A stretch of DNA of 64,000 nt from Solen grandis (GCA_021229015.1 CM037777.1:22008110-22072109); one strand, 5' to 3'. Counted from the first letter of the stretch, positions 21,655-34,039 are shown. Notes: generated from the sequence alone by a model not told the origin. Numbers and translations: made by a program.

Positions 21655-24600
21655 TATATCAAAGTAGCACTATTCTGTACAGAGTAAGCAGTAAAACACA
21701 TGTCAGTACATCATTGTTTATATGTCAGGGTAGTCTGTACAGGAGAAGCAGTAAAACACATGTCAGTACATCATTGTTTATATGTCAGGGTAGTCTGTAC
21801 AGAGTAAGCAGTAAAACACATGTCAGTACATCATTGTTTATATGTCAGGGAAGTCTGTACAGAGTAAGCAGTAAAACACATGTCAGTATATCATTGTTTA
21901 TATGTCAGGGTAGTCTGTACAGAGTAAGCAGTAAAACACATGTCAGTACATCATTGTTTATATGCCAGGGTAGTCTGTACAGAGTAAGCAGTAAAACACA
22001 TGTCAGTATATCATTGTTTATATGTCAGGGTAGTCTGTACAGAGTAAGCAGTAAAACACATGTCAGTATATCATTGTTTATATGTCAGGGTAGTCTGTAC
22101 AGAGTAAGCAGTAAAAACAACATGTCTATATCATTGTTTATATGTCAGGTATCTGTACAGGAAGCAGTAAAACACATGTCAGTAATCATTGTTTATATGT
22201 CAGGGAGTCTGTACAGGAAGCAGTAAAAACATGTGTCATTAATCATTGTTTATATGTCAGGGTAGTCTTTAGAGGAAGCATAAAACACATGTCAATAATC
22301 ATTGTTTATATGTCAGGGTAGTCTGTACCGAGTAAGCAGTAAAAACATGTCAGTATCATCATTGTTTATATGTCAGGGTAGTCTGAACGAGTTAGCAGTA
22401 AAAACATGTCAGTATATCATTGTTTATATGTCAGGGATAGTCTGTACAGAGTAAGCAGTAAAACACATGTCAGTATATCATTGTTTATATGTCAGGGTAG
22501 TCTGTACAGAGTAAGAGTAAAACACATGTCAGTATATCATTGTTTATAGTCAGGGTAGTCTTACAGGTAAGATAAAACAATGTCAGTATATCATTGTATA
22601 TGTCAGGGTGTCGTACAGGAAGCAGTAAAACATGTCAGTAATCATTGTTTATATGTCAGGGTAGTCTGTACAGAGTAAGCAGTAAACACATGTCAGTACA
22701 TCATTGTTTATATGTCAGGGTAGTCTGTACAGATTAGCAGTAAAACACATGTCAGTACATCATGTTTATATGTCAGGGTAGTCTGTACAGGTAAGCAGTA
22801 AACACATGTCAGTACATCATGTTTATATGTCAGGGTAGTCTGTACAGAGTAAGCAGTAAAAAATGTCAGTATATCATTGTTTATATGTAGGGTAGTCTGT
22901 AGGGAAGCAGTAAAAACATGCAATACATCATTGTTTATATGTCAGGTAGTCTGTAAGGAAGCAGTAAACACATGTCAGTAATATTGTTATATGTCAGGGT
23001 AGTCTGTAGGTAAGCAGTAAAACATGTCATACATCATTGTTAATGTCAGGTAGTCTGTAAGAGTAAAACATGTCAGTATTCATTGTTATATGTCAGGTAT
23101 CTGTACGGAAGCAGTAAAAACATGTCAGTAATCATTGTTTATATGTCGGGTAGTCTGTACAGGGAAGCAGTAAACACATGTAGTACAATTGTTTATATGT
23201 CAGGGAAGTCGTACAGGGAAGCAGTAAAACACATGTCGTTATCATTGTTTATATGTAGGTAGTTGTACAGAAGCAGTAAAACACAGTCATACATCTTGTT
23301 TATATGTCAGGTAGTCTGTAAGGTAGCAGTAAAACACAGTCAGTATATCATTGTTTATATGTCAGGGTAGTCTGTACAGAGAAGCAGTAAACATGCGTAT
23401 TATTGTTATATGTCAGGGTAGTTGTACAGGAAGCAGTAAACACATGTAAGATATCATTGTTATGTCAGGGTAGTTGTACAGAGTAAGCAGTAATCATTGT
23501 TATATGTCAGGTAGTCTGTACAGATAGCAGTAAAACACATGTAGTAATCATTGTTTATTGTAGGTATCTGTACAGGTAAGCAGTAAAACACATGTCAGTA
23601 ATCATTGTTTATATGTCAGGTAGTCTGTAAGGAAGCAGAAACACATGTCAGTACTCATTGTTATATGTCAGGGTATTGTACAGGAAGCTAAAACAATGTC
23701 AGTATACATTGTTATATGTCGGGTAGTCTGTACAGAGTAAGCAGTAAAACACATGTAAGTATATCATGTTTATATGTCAGGGTAGTCTGTAGGAAGCAGT
23801 AAACACATGTCATATCATTGTTATATGTCGGTAGTCTGTACAGAGTAGCAGTAAAACACATTAAGTATATCATTGTTATTCAGGGTAGTCTGTCGAGTAA
23901 GCAGTAAACATGTAAGTATATATTGTTTTATTCAGGTGTGTCTACAGATTTCTGTTTTTTTTTGGAAGAGTAAACATGTCGTCTCATGTTTTGTCAGGGT
24001 ATTGTGAGTAAGCAGTAAACACATGTCAGTAATGTATATGTAGGTGTTGTAGAGAGCATAACAATGTCACATCATGTTATATGTGGGTAGTTGTCAATAG
24101 CAGTAAAACATGTCGTATTCTTGTTATATACATCATTGTTTATATGTCAGGGTAGTCTGTACAGGAGAAGCAGTAAAACACATGTCAGTATATCATTGTT
24201 ATATGTCAGGGTAGTCTGTACAGAGTAAGCAGTAAAACACATGTCAGTATATCATTGTTTATATGTCAGGGTAGTCTGTACAGAGTAAGCAGTAAAACAC
24301 ATGTCAGTATATCATTGTTATATGTCAGGGTAGTCTGTACAGAGTAAGCAGTAAAACACATGTCAGTACATCATTGTTATATGTCAGGGTAGTCTGTACA
24401 GAGTAAGCAGTAAAACACATGTCAGTACATCATTGTTTATATGTCAGGGTAGTCTGTACAGAGTAAGCAGTAAAACACATGTCAGTATATCATTGTTTAT
24501 ATGTCAGGGTAGTCTGTACAGAGTAAGCAGTAAAACACATGTAAGTATATCATTGTTATATGTCAGGGTAGTCTGTACAGAGTAAGCAGTAAAACACATG

Positions 24601-25147
24601 TCAAGTATATCATTGTTTATATGTCAGGGTAGTCTGTACAGAGTAAGCAGTAAAACACATGTCAGTATATCATTGTTTATATGTCAGGGTAGTCTGTACA
24701 GAGTAAGCAGTAAAACACATGTCAGTACATCATTGTTTATATGTCAGGGTAGTCTGTACAGAGTAAAACACATGTCAGTATATCATTGTTTATATGTCAG
24801 GGTAGTCTGTACAGAGTTAGCAGTAAAACACATGTCAGTATATCATTGTTTATATGTCAGGGTAGTCTGTACAGAGTAAGCAGTAAAACACATGTCAGTA
24901 TATCATTGTTTATATGTCAGGGTAGTCTGTAAGAGGAAGCAGTAAAACACATGTCAGTACATCATTGTTTATATGTCAGGGTAGTCTGTAGAGGAAGCAG
25001 TAAAACACATGTCAGTATATCATTGTTTATATATCAGGGTAGTCTGTACAGAGGAAGCAGTAAATCACATGTCAGTATATCATTGTTTATATGTCAGGGT
25101 AGTCTGTACAGAGTAAGCAGTAAAACACATGTCAGTATATCATTGTT
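21655..25147 (+). repeat. 60 bp tandem (minisatellite) array, ~58 copies
   Basis: The unit contains AGTAAGCAGTAAAACACATG, TCATTGTTTATATGTCAGGG and TAGTCTGTACAG, with period exactly 60 in 21655-22130 and 24130-25147. Between about 22130 and 24120 copies are riddled with small deletions. The unit is a multiple of three and open in one frame, so it gives a spurious repeated peptide. The array resumes after the insertion, at 26155-26348, in more diverged form. Confidence 0.9.
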
Positions 25148-26154
25148 GTGTCGCCTGCATAGCATGGCAGACACATAGGGATCACTTTGTCCGTCGGCGG
25201 CGGCGTCGTCGGCGTCACACTTTCTTGTCCGGAGCATAACTCGAAAAGTATTTGAGGTATCACCTTGAAACTTAAAACATGGATAGATCACATTGAGGTG
25301 GAGTGCAGTGCACAAGAATGATAACTCTGACTTTCGTATTTTCTGAGTTATTACCCTTTGTTGATTCTGAGTCTTAATTTTTGTCCAGGGCATAACTCAA
25401 AAAGTATTTGAGGTGCTGACTTAAAACTTCATAGATCTCAATGGTCTGAGTGCAGTGCACATGAATGATAACTCTGTTTCTCTTTTTCCTTGAGTTATTG
25501 CCCTTTGTTGATACTCAGACTTCATTTTTGTCTGGAGCATAACACGAAAAGTATTTGAGGTATTACTTTGAAACCTCGGGGAAAGATCTCATGGAGTGCA
25601 TTGTGCAAGAATGATAACTGTTGTATTTTTGGAGTTATTTCCCTTTGTTTATTTTTTTGGATTTAATTCTTGTGTGGTGCATAACTTGTAAAGTATTTGA
25701 AGTGTTGCCTTAAACATTTATAGTAGATAGATCTCATTGGTCTGAGTGCAGTACACAAGAATGATAACTCAATAATGATAATGATGACTACAAACTTGCA
25801 ACATATATATAATTAACGTCATAAGTGCTTAATGACGTCATAATTTTTCTTACAGTTAATGTTTTGAATTCATAGTCATTCTGACACTCCTCTGATGAAG
25901 ACTGTATAGTCGAAAGTGCTCGGGAAAATTATTACATATTGCACTGTTTGAATATTTTATCCCCCCCCCCCCCCCAAAAAAAAAAATATATATATATATG
26001 TGTGTGTGTGTGTGATTTGGTGTTATTTTGTACCTCACAAAATAGATTATGCTTTATCAATAATTTGTCAAAAGATCGATTTTCTAGTCAATTCTTTCAT
26101 CAAACATGCTTAAATGCAGGCGACACAAGTGTTCCGAGGAACACCCACATCTAG
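25148..26154 (+). mobile_element. Hairpin-ended element inserted in the 60 bp array
   Basis: The 5' end GTGTCGCCTGCATAGCATGG has its inverse ATGCAGGCGACAC near the 3' end, followed by hairpin GTGTTCCGAGGAACAC, CCACAT and CTAG. The interior has about four ~150 bp units (CATAACTCGAAAAGTATTTG, TGAGTTATTACCCTTTGTTG) and a C/A/TA/TG microsatellite at 25962-26013. Array sequence flanks both sides: ...TCATTGTT and TTTATATGTC. The end structure is the same as the AGCTCACC family with different sequence. Confidence 0.75.
25962..26013 (+). repeat. Compound microsatellite C(n)A(n)(TA)n(TG)n
   Basis: A poly(C) run, then poly(A), (TA) and (TG) repeats in direct succession inside the hairpin-ended element. 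Confidence 0.85.
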
Positions 26155-26348
26155 TTTATATGTCAGGGTAGTCTGTACAGGGGAAGCAGTAAATCACATG
26201 CCATTACAATATTGTTTATATGTCAGGGTAGCACTAGTTGGTACAGAGCTAGCAGTAAATCACATGTCATTGCAATATTGTTTGTTTATCAGAGTAGCAC
26301 TAGTTTGTACAGAGCTAGCATTAAAACATGTTACTGCAACTGTCTTGA
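26155..26348 (+). repeat. Continuation of the 60 bp array, diverged copies
   Basis: About three units (TTATATGTCAGGGTAG, CAGAGCTAGCAGTAAATCAC) lengthened by an inserted CACTAGT segment to ~66 bp. They continue the array interrupted at 25148. Confidence 0.75.
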
Positions 26349-26367
26349 CATCATGATGTTTGTTTTT

Positions 26368-27514
26368 AGCTCACCTGATCATGGTGAGCTATTGTGATCG
26401 CCTTTTGTCCGGTGTCCGTGTGTGCGTCCGGCGTCGACAGTTTACTTTAAACATCTCCTCCTAAACCATTTGGCCAAATTTGATGAAAATTGCCTGGGAT
26501 GTTCCTTGCATGAAGCTCTACCAAAGTTGTTCAAATGGTTCCGGTCCATTGCATATCTAGGTCACAGGAGCTTAAAATTGATTTTTAAAGTGACATCTTT
26601 AAAAATCATCTTCTCCAAAACTGCAAGCCCTAGAGCTTAGATATTTGGTGTGTTGCATTGTATTATGAACCATTACCAAGTTTGTTCAAATCATGACCCT
26701 GGGGTTGAAATTGGCCCTGCAGGGGTCACTTGATTTTACATAGACTTATATAAGAAAAACAAGAAAAATCTTAATTCTTGTCAGCAACCACTAGGCCTGG
26801 AGTTTAGATAGTTGGTGTGTGACATTGTCTTATGGACCATTACCAAGTTTGTTTAAATCATGACCCTGGGGTGAAAATTGGCCTTGTCCTAAGGGTCACT
26901 TGAGTTTACATAGACCTGTATAGGAAAACCTTCAAAAGATTATCTCAGAATTCTCAAAGCCTGGAGTTAAGATGTTTATTTGTGGACCTCATCCAAGTCT
27001 GTTCAAATCATGGCTATTGTGTCAAAATTGACCCCACATCTAGAGTGTTAACAAGGTTTTTCTAAGATTTGACCTCATGACCTACTTTTTGACCCCACAT
27101 GTCCCAAATTTGAAATTGTCCAAGATTTTATGGAAACTAACATTCTGACCAAGTGTCATGAAATCTTAGTAAAACCTTGTTAACACCCTAGAGGCCACAT
27201 TTTTGGCCCAATCTTCATGAAACTTGGTCAGATTATTTGTTTCCATAAAATCTTGGACAAGTTCAAATTTAGGACAAGTGGGGTCAAAAAGTAGGTTATG
27301 AGGTCAAATCTTAGAAAAACCTTGTTAACACTCTAGAGGCCACATTTTTGGCCATATCTTCAAGAAACTTGGTCGGAATGTTTGTTTCCATAATATCTTG
27401 GTCAAGTTCGAAGTTGGGTCATGTGGGGTCAAAAAGTAGGTCCATATGAAAAATCCAACATATGTTGTTCAGTTATAACCAGGTGAGCAATTCAGGGCCA
27501 TCATGACCCTCTTG
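26368..27514 (+). mobile_element. AGCTCACC-family element, chimeric interior
   Basis: 5' end AGCTCACCTGATCATGGTG, 3' end CCAGGTGAGCAATTCAGGG with hairpin and CTCTTG at 27514. The first ~670 bp belong to the AATCTTCTT/CCCTGGGGTC subfamily and the last ~360 bp to the CTAGAGGCCACATTTTTGG subfamily. At about 27040-27155 the second subfamily is present in inverted orientation (GTTAACAAGGTTTTTCTAAG, TGACCTCATGACCTACTTT), so an inversion or template switch marks the join. Confidence 0.75.
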
Positions 27515-28112
27515 TTTATATTACTTAGGATTTTTTATGCTACAACCTTCAAATTTTGACCACATGTACTGTTTGTTAAAAAGAAATGATCTTACTGTAT
27601 TTCTGCATGGATCATATATTCAGTACAACTATGTTAAAATATAGTATCTTGTGCAGACATTGAAGGCCATATTCCTACAGATAGCAGCAGCCCTCTTGTT
27701 TGACTTAGATATTTTGGTTAAAGTTTTGTGTAGTTAATATCAAATCTGTATCTCAGAAGCCAATGCATGATGCATGTATTAGCCTGAAACTTTAAACATG
27801 CCCTTCTAACACTTCTTATCTACTGAAGTAAACAATAGAAAAAAACCTCACTTTAATGAATGTATTAATGCAAATCATTGGTCAGAAGCAAATCAGAGGG
27901 GGCATATTGCTTTACACATGTCAGTCTGTCCGTCGGTCGGTAGGTCTGTCCGTTGGTCTGTCTGTAGACCAAACCTTGTTCGAGTGATAACTTAAGTTCT
28001 ATTGGACCTTAAGTCTCAAACTTAATATGGTTGTTTCTTATGACTAGTATAAGACCCCTTTTGATTTGGTGTCATTACCTCAAAGATCAAGGTCACAGGT
28101 TAACATATTTTT

Positions 28113-29516
28113 AGCTCACATGAGCACAACGTGCTCAAGGTGAGCTTTTCTGATCGCCTTTTGTCCGGCGTCCGTCGTCCGTCGTCCGTCCGTGCGTGCG
28201 TGCGTGCGTGCGTGCGTCCGGCGTCAACAATTGCTTCAAACAACATCTCCTCCTAAACGGCTTGGCCAATTTGAAAAATATTTTGCAGGTATGTTCCTTG
28301 GATGAAGCTCTACTAAAGTTGTATAAATGGTTCTGGTCCATTGCATAATTAGGTCACAGGAGCTAAAAATAGATTTTAAAAATGAAAATTTAAAAAATCT
28401 TCTTCTCTGAAACCACAAGGCCTAGCCTTTTGATTTTTGGTATGTAGCATGATCTTATGACTCTCTACCAGGATTGTACAAATTATGACCCTGGGGTCAA
28501 AATTGGCCCCGCCCCAGGGGTCACTTGATTTCACATAGGCTAATATAGGAAAAACTTGAAAAAATCTTCTTCTCCGAAACCACAAGGCCTAACCTTTTGA
28601 TTTTTGGTATGTAGCATCATCTTATGGGCCACTACCAAGATTGTACAAATCATAGCCCTATGGTGATAAATGACCCCGAACCAGGGGTCACTTGTTTTAC
28701 ATAGAGTTATATAGAAAAATCTTAAAAAATCTTCCTCTATGAATCCATAAGGCCTAGAGCTTAGATATTTGGTATGTAGTATCATCTTATGGGCCACTAC
28801 CAAGATTGTACAAATCATAGCCCTATGGTGATAAATGACCCCGCACCAGGGGTCACTTGTTTTACACAGAGTTATATAGGAAAATCTTAAAAAATCTTCT
28901 TCTATGAATGCATAAGGCCTAGAGCTTAGATATTTGGTATGAAGCATCATCTTATGGGCCACTACCAAGATTGTACAAATCATAGCCCTATGGTGATAAA
29001 TGACCCCGCACCAGGGGTCACTTGTTTTACACAGAGTTATATAGGAAAATCTTAAAAAATCTTCTTCTATGAATCCATAAGGCCTAGAGCTTAGATATTT
29101 GGTATGTAGCATCATCTTATGGGCCACTACCAAGATTGTACAAATCATAGCCCAATGGTGATAAATGACCCCACACCAGGGGTCACTTGTTTTACATAGA
29201 GTTAAATAGGAAAATCTTAAAAAATCTTCTTCTATGAATCAATAAGGCCTAGAGCTAAGATTTTTGGTATGTTGTAGCATCTAATGGTACATTACAAAGA
29301 TTTTCAAAGTCTTGGCCCTACGGTGATAAATGACCCTGCGCCCAAGTCTTCTCTGAAACCATATGGCCCATTGCTTAGGTATTTGGTGTGTAGTATTGTC
29401 AGGGGTAAAATGTTTTAGATTAAGTTATATCAGAATCCTTGTCTGTTTAAAAACCTTGACATCAGTTGAAGCAATGGTACTCAGGTGAGCGATTCAGGGC
29501 CATCATGGCCCTCTTG
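28113..29516 (+). mobile_element. AGCTCACC-family element with 163 bp tandem units (~1.4 kb)
   Basis: 5' end AGCTCACATGAGCACAACG with a (GTGC)n run at 28190-28217; 3' end CTCAGGTGAGCGATTCAGGG with hairpin and CTCTTG. The interior has about six ~163 bp units (GATATTTGGTATGTAGCATC, GGGCCACTACCAAGATTG), the middle ones nearly identical. The open frame on the reverse strand across these units is a by-product of the repeat. Confidence 0.8.
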
Positions 29517-29689
29517 TTATATGAAAGTCTTGTCCAATTGATAACTTTAGTTCTATTTGATCTCAAACTTTGCCCGAAGGTACTGTTTGATGTCAGGAAT
29601 TGAAATTATCTTGCTGCAGTACTGTATGGATAATATATTCAGTATGACTTTGCTACAATATAGTAACTTGAACAGTCCATCAAGACAAT

Positions 29690-29733
29690 ATTTCTCAGAT
29701 GAGTGACTTCAGGGCCATCATGGCTCTCTTGTC
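29690..29733 (+). repeat. Orphan decayed 3' terminus of the AGCTCACC family
   Basis: CTCAGATGAGTGACTTCAGG, hairpin GGGCCATCATGGCTC and TCTTGTC are recognisable; no unit array precedes it. A similarly decayed terminus ends near 27701. Confidence 0.5.
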
Positions 29734-30131
29734 ATCAATATTGGCCATATGTTGTGCCAAATCTTTCGCTTGTCGTCCATTAATGTTATATATTTGGACA
29801 GTGTACAGTCCAATAATGAAATCTATTGGACCAGCTCATGGTACAAATGCACTCCGTTGATCAGTTGAGAAAATTGGATATAGAATAAGGCCCTTTTATT
29901 TGTATATTTATTTGTACATATTATATGTAGTTGTATATAAGGATCTACTATTACTATATTGACCTTTGATACTTCAGTCTTTATAAAGCTCATGTAATGT
30001 TATTCATATAAATTATCTGTGAGCTGATATCAATACATTAACTGCCTTCTGTATTAGTGTATAGCAAGAACTGCAACAGAATCATGATTTTGATGATGCA
30101 TGTGTTTAAAAAAAAAATTCTTTTTATTCAG

Positions 30132-30834
30132 ACATTTGAGCACATACATGCTACAACAGAGTCCACAAGTGAAGTCCCAGACAAGCCACACATCAAGATC
30201 AACACTGCATATCATGCAACTAAAGAATCAGAGAGTGAAGCTCAAACACGTGTGCATGTGAAAAGTGTTGGAGATAGACATATCACACAGCAGAGCAAGG
30301 GAGAAGAGAAGCCAAGACCTCACTTGAAGTCATTTTCAGACAAAAATGCTAACATACAATCCAGTGAACCAGATTTTGATAGGATACTGAAACTTAAGCC
30401 TGGAGTAGCTCATGCTAGTAAGGAGTCTGAACCTACAGAATGGAAAATAAAGAATGCTAGTCAGTATGGCCATGTGTCAGAACTGAGTAAGGAGCCACAG
30501 ATTTCCCTTCCAAAACTGAAGAAGTCAGACCACATGTCTGCCACAGTTGAGTCCTACTTTTCTGCTGAGTTTTTGATCAAACCTGGTATCAAGGTGAACA
30601 AGTCACGAATGGCTAACTCTGAAACAACTGAAACATTTCAATCAATACCCCATATGAAGATGAATGAGAAGATGTCGGCAACGAAGGAGTCAGAATATGT
30701 GGACTATGACAAGTTGAGGCTGCAGATGTTCCGGGAGAGGAACATATATGGACATGCTGCTGACTCAACAGTACAGAGACTATTATACCAAGGTCGGTTT
30801 GGTCAGTCCCAGGCAGACAACCAGGAAACCTCAG
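30132..30834 (+). CDS. Gene B, large exon with HATxES-type peptide repeats
   Basis: Acceptor CTTTTTATTCAG ends at 30131; donor ACCTCAG|GTATGT at 30835; 234 codons open, ending one base into a codon. The peptide consists of about ten degenerate units of ~18-28 residues: each has a core like HATTES, HATKES, HASKES or SATKES, then an acidic stretch, then a basic/hydrophobic strand such as PHIKIN, VHVKSV, PHLKSF or PHMKMN. The last unit is GHAADSTVQRLLYQGRFGQ. No transmembrane segment or signal. Composition suggests an extended scaffold or microtubule-type repeat protein, but that is a guess. Downstream exons were not identified before the assembly gap. Confidence 0.75.
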
Positions 30835-32072
30835 GTATGTTTGATGATCAGAATTTGGAGATTATGCACATCATTTTATTTTCTCCCTATGTTGACAAAT
30901 GTGGTTTCTATGGCAACTAATAGACTTGATATATTGTAAAAATGGTGATATACTTTTGAAGCCCTATATTCATTTTCATCTTGCCACAGTTTAACTTCCA
31001 AATCCAAACACCTACGGGACCAGCCAAAAAGCTCAGATTTTGGAAGTTTCCAAGATTTAAGAAGTTGAATGATCTCAATCAGTATAAATGTCACATACTA
31101 GTGGTTCCTTATGGTAGTGAATAGAACCATTACTGTTTATACATGACAGCGGTTTTTAATACTGAACAAGATGCAAGAATAAATAAAAAAATTATCTATT
31201 TATTCCAATGTTCCAATAAGCTACAATAAAAACTTAAAATTAATTCAAGTTCCAACAGTTTATGGAAGTGTTGCCAATTTACAAAAACATTTCTTGCAAT
31301 TTAAACCTTAAATGTATTTGATACAAACACCACCGATTAGTCCAATCATCAACATATAAATAGTTTACTATTATCTAATTACCTAAATATTTGACTGCTG
31401 ATTGACAGTTTGTGATTCTATTGTAAGTCAAAATATGTAAATGATCACCGCAAATTGGTTAACAATCCAAAAAAGTTATCTCAGGCCTGATTATCTTTCA
31501 CAGGTTGGGATTCTAACACATGTCAAAAAAAAATGATGATTAAAAATCACTGCTGATTGGTAAACAATGACATTTACTGAAAGATTTACAAATCTTATCT
31601 TTCATACTTTTTGCACTTACCGGACTTTTGAAGAAAGATTACACTGATAAAACCTAAATTTTACGAAAATGTCATCCAGATTACAGAATTTTGAAGTTCC
31701 AGAATTCAGAAGTATGATTACATAGACAACAGATGGAGAAATTTCTGGACCCAGATAATTTCCGTATTTCAGAAGTTTCAGGATTTTAGAATGTCTGGAA
31801 TTGGGAAGTTACAATGTACATGTTTTAGACTCAAAAGACCATGCAGTTCACATTCCATAACTCTTTCCCTTATATTGACAAAATTGTACCCCTTTTTACT
31901 TAGAAAATTGTTTTTCTCTAGAAGGTTTTTCTTCCAATTACTTTTGAGTTTATATAGAATCTATACAACTTCAAGTTTTACAGATCACACAGCAAGGTGC
32001 TCTAAGTTCTTTATACTGAAAAATGTATGCCCCTTTTTTGCACAATTGTTTTTCCTTATGGAAAAGGAAGCT
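30835..32072. other. A+T-rich stretch, no supported gene
   Basis: Contains recurring short motifs such as TTTTGAAGTTCCAGAATTC and ATTTCAGAAGTTTCAGG (31020-31800) that look like an old tandem repeat. A possible acceptor at 31501 (TCTTTCACAG) would extend gene B by a short terminal peptide, but evidence is thin. Confidence 0.35.
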
Positions 32073-32175
32073 TCAAACAGTGGCTTCATACAGTTGGTTG
32101 AGCAGCCTACCCCTGAACTTGGATCTATCCTGGGTATTGCCTTCACTAACTACCCGGCTGGAAATTGTCACCAGC
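32073..32175 (-). CDS. Candidate terminal exon on minus strand
   Basis: Read on the minus strand, a strong acceptor (T-run, CCCTCAG) precedes 32175, followed by 34 codons without interruption (starts LVTISSRVVSEGNTQDRSKF, ends LLNQLYEATV) to TGA at 32073-32075. Its upstream exons would lie at higher coordinates, beyond the gap. The plus strand is also open here, so strand and reality are uncertain. Confidence 0.25.
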
Positions 32176-32444
32176 CTGAGGGAAAAAAAAGAAGTTTTTA
32201 TTAGTATACACTATATAGCCGTTGTTTATGGTGACATTTCACCATTGAAAACAAAGTCTATTTTTTTCTTCAAATGGATCACAATTTATGTGCTGCAGAT
32301 TCTGTTGTTTTTAATCAGTTTAAAAAGTTTTCCTTTAATTGCTAATGACAGTCGTTATAAATCAGTACAGTAGACATCTACGTCAATTGTTATCCAAACA
32401 CTGGTTCAAAATTTATGGTTGGTAACAGTACTGGAAACTTTCTA

Positions 32445-32544
32445 NNNNNNNNNNNNNNNNNNNNNNNNNNNNNNNNNNNNNNNNNNNNNNNNNNNNNNNN
32501 NNNNNNNNNNNNNNNNNNNNNNNNNNNNNNNNNNNNNNNNNNNN
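32445..32544. other. Assembly gap (100 N)
   Basis: Exactly 100 N residues, a conventional unknown-length gap. The 5' exons of gene C, any 3' exons of gene B and the partner exons of the minus-strand candidate could be lost or misordered here. Confidence 0.99.
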
Positions 32545-33485
32545 ATTTGTCGCACCAGATATCGGTGTATCTCGATATTCCCCCATACCGCTCAACGTAA
32601 AAGACAGCAATCAACAGGAATGGAAGGTTACTGCTTTCTTTTCTATGTTTAGATTAATGAACAAATAAAATGTATTTAAATTGATTTTGGTTTTATTAAT
32701 TGAAAGATAGCAACTTTAGAAAAACGTACCCCACCCATCTTATCTTTTTAAATAAACAAATCGACATGCGTGAACATTGTAACTACATGTATGTAAACTT
32801 AACAAGTTAATTAAAATCGTATTGTTTCAACATAAGTGTTTAATGCTGTTTCCGTTTATGTGCTAAAGTACAGTCACAATAAGTTACTTACATGTTTTAG
32901 CATTTAAAGTGTGGTGAATGTTCATCACCACGTACATGTCTTTATACATACTGAAAATAATTGATATACAAAAATGTATCGGTGTAATCAAATATGAGTT
33001 TTTAAAGATAACGATTAGCCTAGCCTACATCTGTGCATTGTGCAATTATCGCATTTTAAAGAAATCCGAGCGGTTTGTCACGACTATAAAGAAGTTGTTT
33101 TTTTTTTAAGATTAGGCCGGTATACACATGGTTGCAATGTTATTCAATATGTTAATTAAATATTCCTTATTGAAAATAAAAATACTTATATGTATTACTG
33201 CATACATTATCGTTCAACGATGAATAAATCTCAATAGAAAAGTCGATTGAAGTATAACATCCATGCCCGGGGGCTTGTCGTGGTCCGGCTGTCGCTCTGT
33301 ACGTCCGGATTATTAAGTCGGGTTGTCTATGCCTGCTTACTGTATGGTCAACCAAACCCATTTGTAAGACAGATTCTTTTTCTGATTTTTGGAATTCCTA
33401 CATGTACAAATTTCAGTTGTTGTTATTGTTGTTGTTTTAATCATGATAGCTAAGTAATAACACACACACACGCAATGTGCAATTT

Positions 33486-33525
<40 letters not shown>

Positions 33526-34036
33526 ATAAAGGGGTTCTTAGGAAACTAAACGATATTCAGACTGGCAACCTGACACGGAGCACAACGCTGAATATAGTAT
33601 GACATCAAAGACCGTCTCTGAAATATATAACGGATCAAAATACCTACCCCTATACGTACATGAATATCAATAAATAATTCATTTTGTCAAAAATGTCGAA
33701 GAAGTGGTCGGAATATCAAAATAACATTAAACGTACTTCAAAACTGATTTAAAATGACACTTCAAATATTAAAGCAACCTTGCGTCTCATCCCTGAACCG
33801 ATTGAATGGGATTTAAACAAAAGCATTGCTTTTAGCTTGAAAGCATTTACACCGTCAGAAAATGACAATAATGTATTGGTTTCAAATTGGCTTTGCTGCG
33901 TGATTCAGTGTTATTTTATCGAGAGATCTGTTCTCAATTGTGGATTATTGAAGAAAAGTGGTTGTTTCTGTTTGAAATAACTCTTCAGTAATATAATCGT
34001 AAAAATACTTGAATTCTCTCTATCTCTCTCTCTTGA
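32545..34036. other. A+T-rich intergenic or intronic stretch
   Basis: No exon with convincing splice sites. A (GA)n microsatellite lies at 33488-33522 and a short GTT run at 33418-33437. Confidence 0.4.
33488..33522 (+). repeat. (GA)n microsatellite
   Basis: About 17 uninterrupted GA dinucleotides. Confidence 0.95.
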
Positions 34037-34039
34037 ATT

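Noticed and set aside
21648..22226. Long open frame with a 20-residue repeated peptide in the 60 bp array
   Set aside because: The unit is a multiple of three, so any stop-free frame stays open. There are no splice sites or start context, and similar frames appear in other array segments on both strands.
21655..25147. CRISPR-like regular repeats
   Set aside because: The whole 60 bp unit is repeated with no unique spacers, in a eukaryotic genome.
28540..29148. 202-codon minus-strand open frame with repeated peptide
   Set aside because: It lies wholly within the 163 bp tandem units of a transposon and reflects unit periodicity only.
31791..32204. 137-codon plus-strand open frame
   Set aside because: No splice sites or domain similarity. 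The first two thirds are low-complexity hydrophobic sequence; the minus strand has the better splice signal at its 3' part.
32390..32652. Open frames running through the N gap
   Set aside because: They are open only because N bases cannot form stops.
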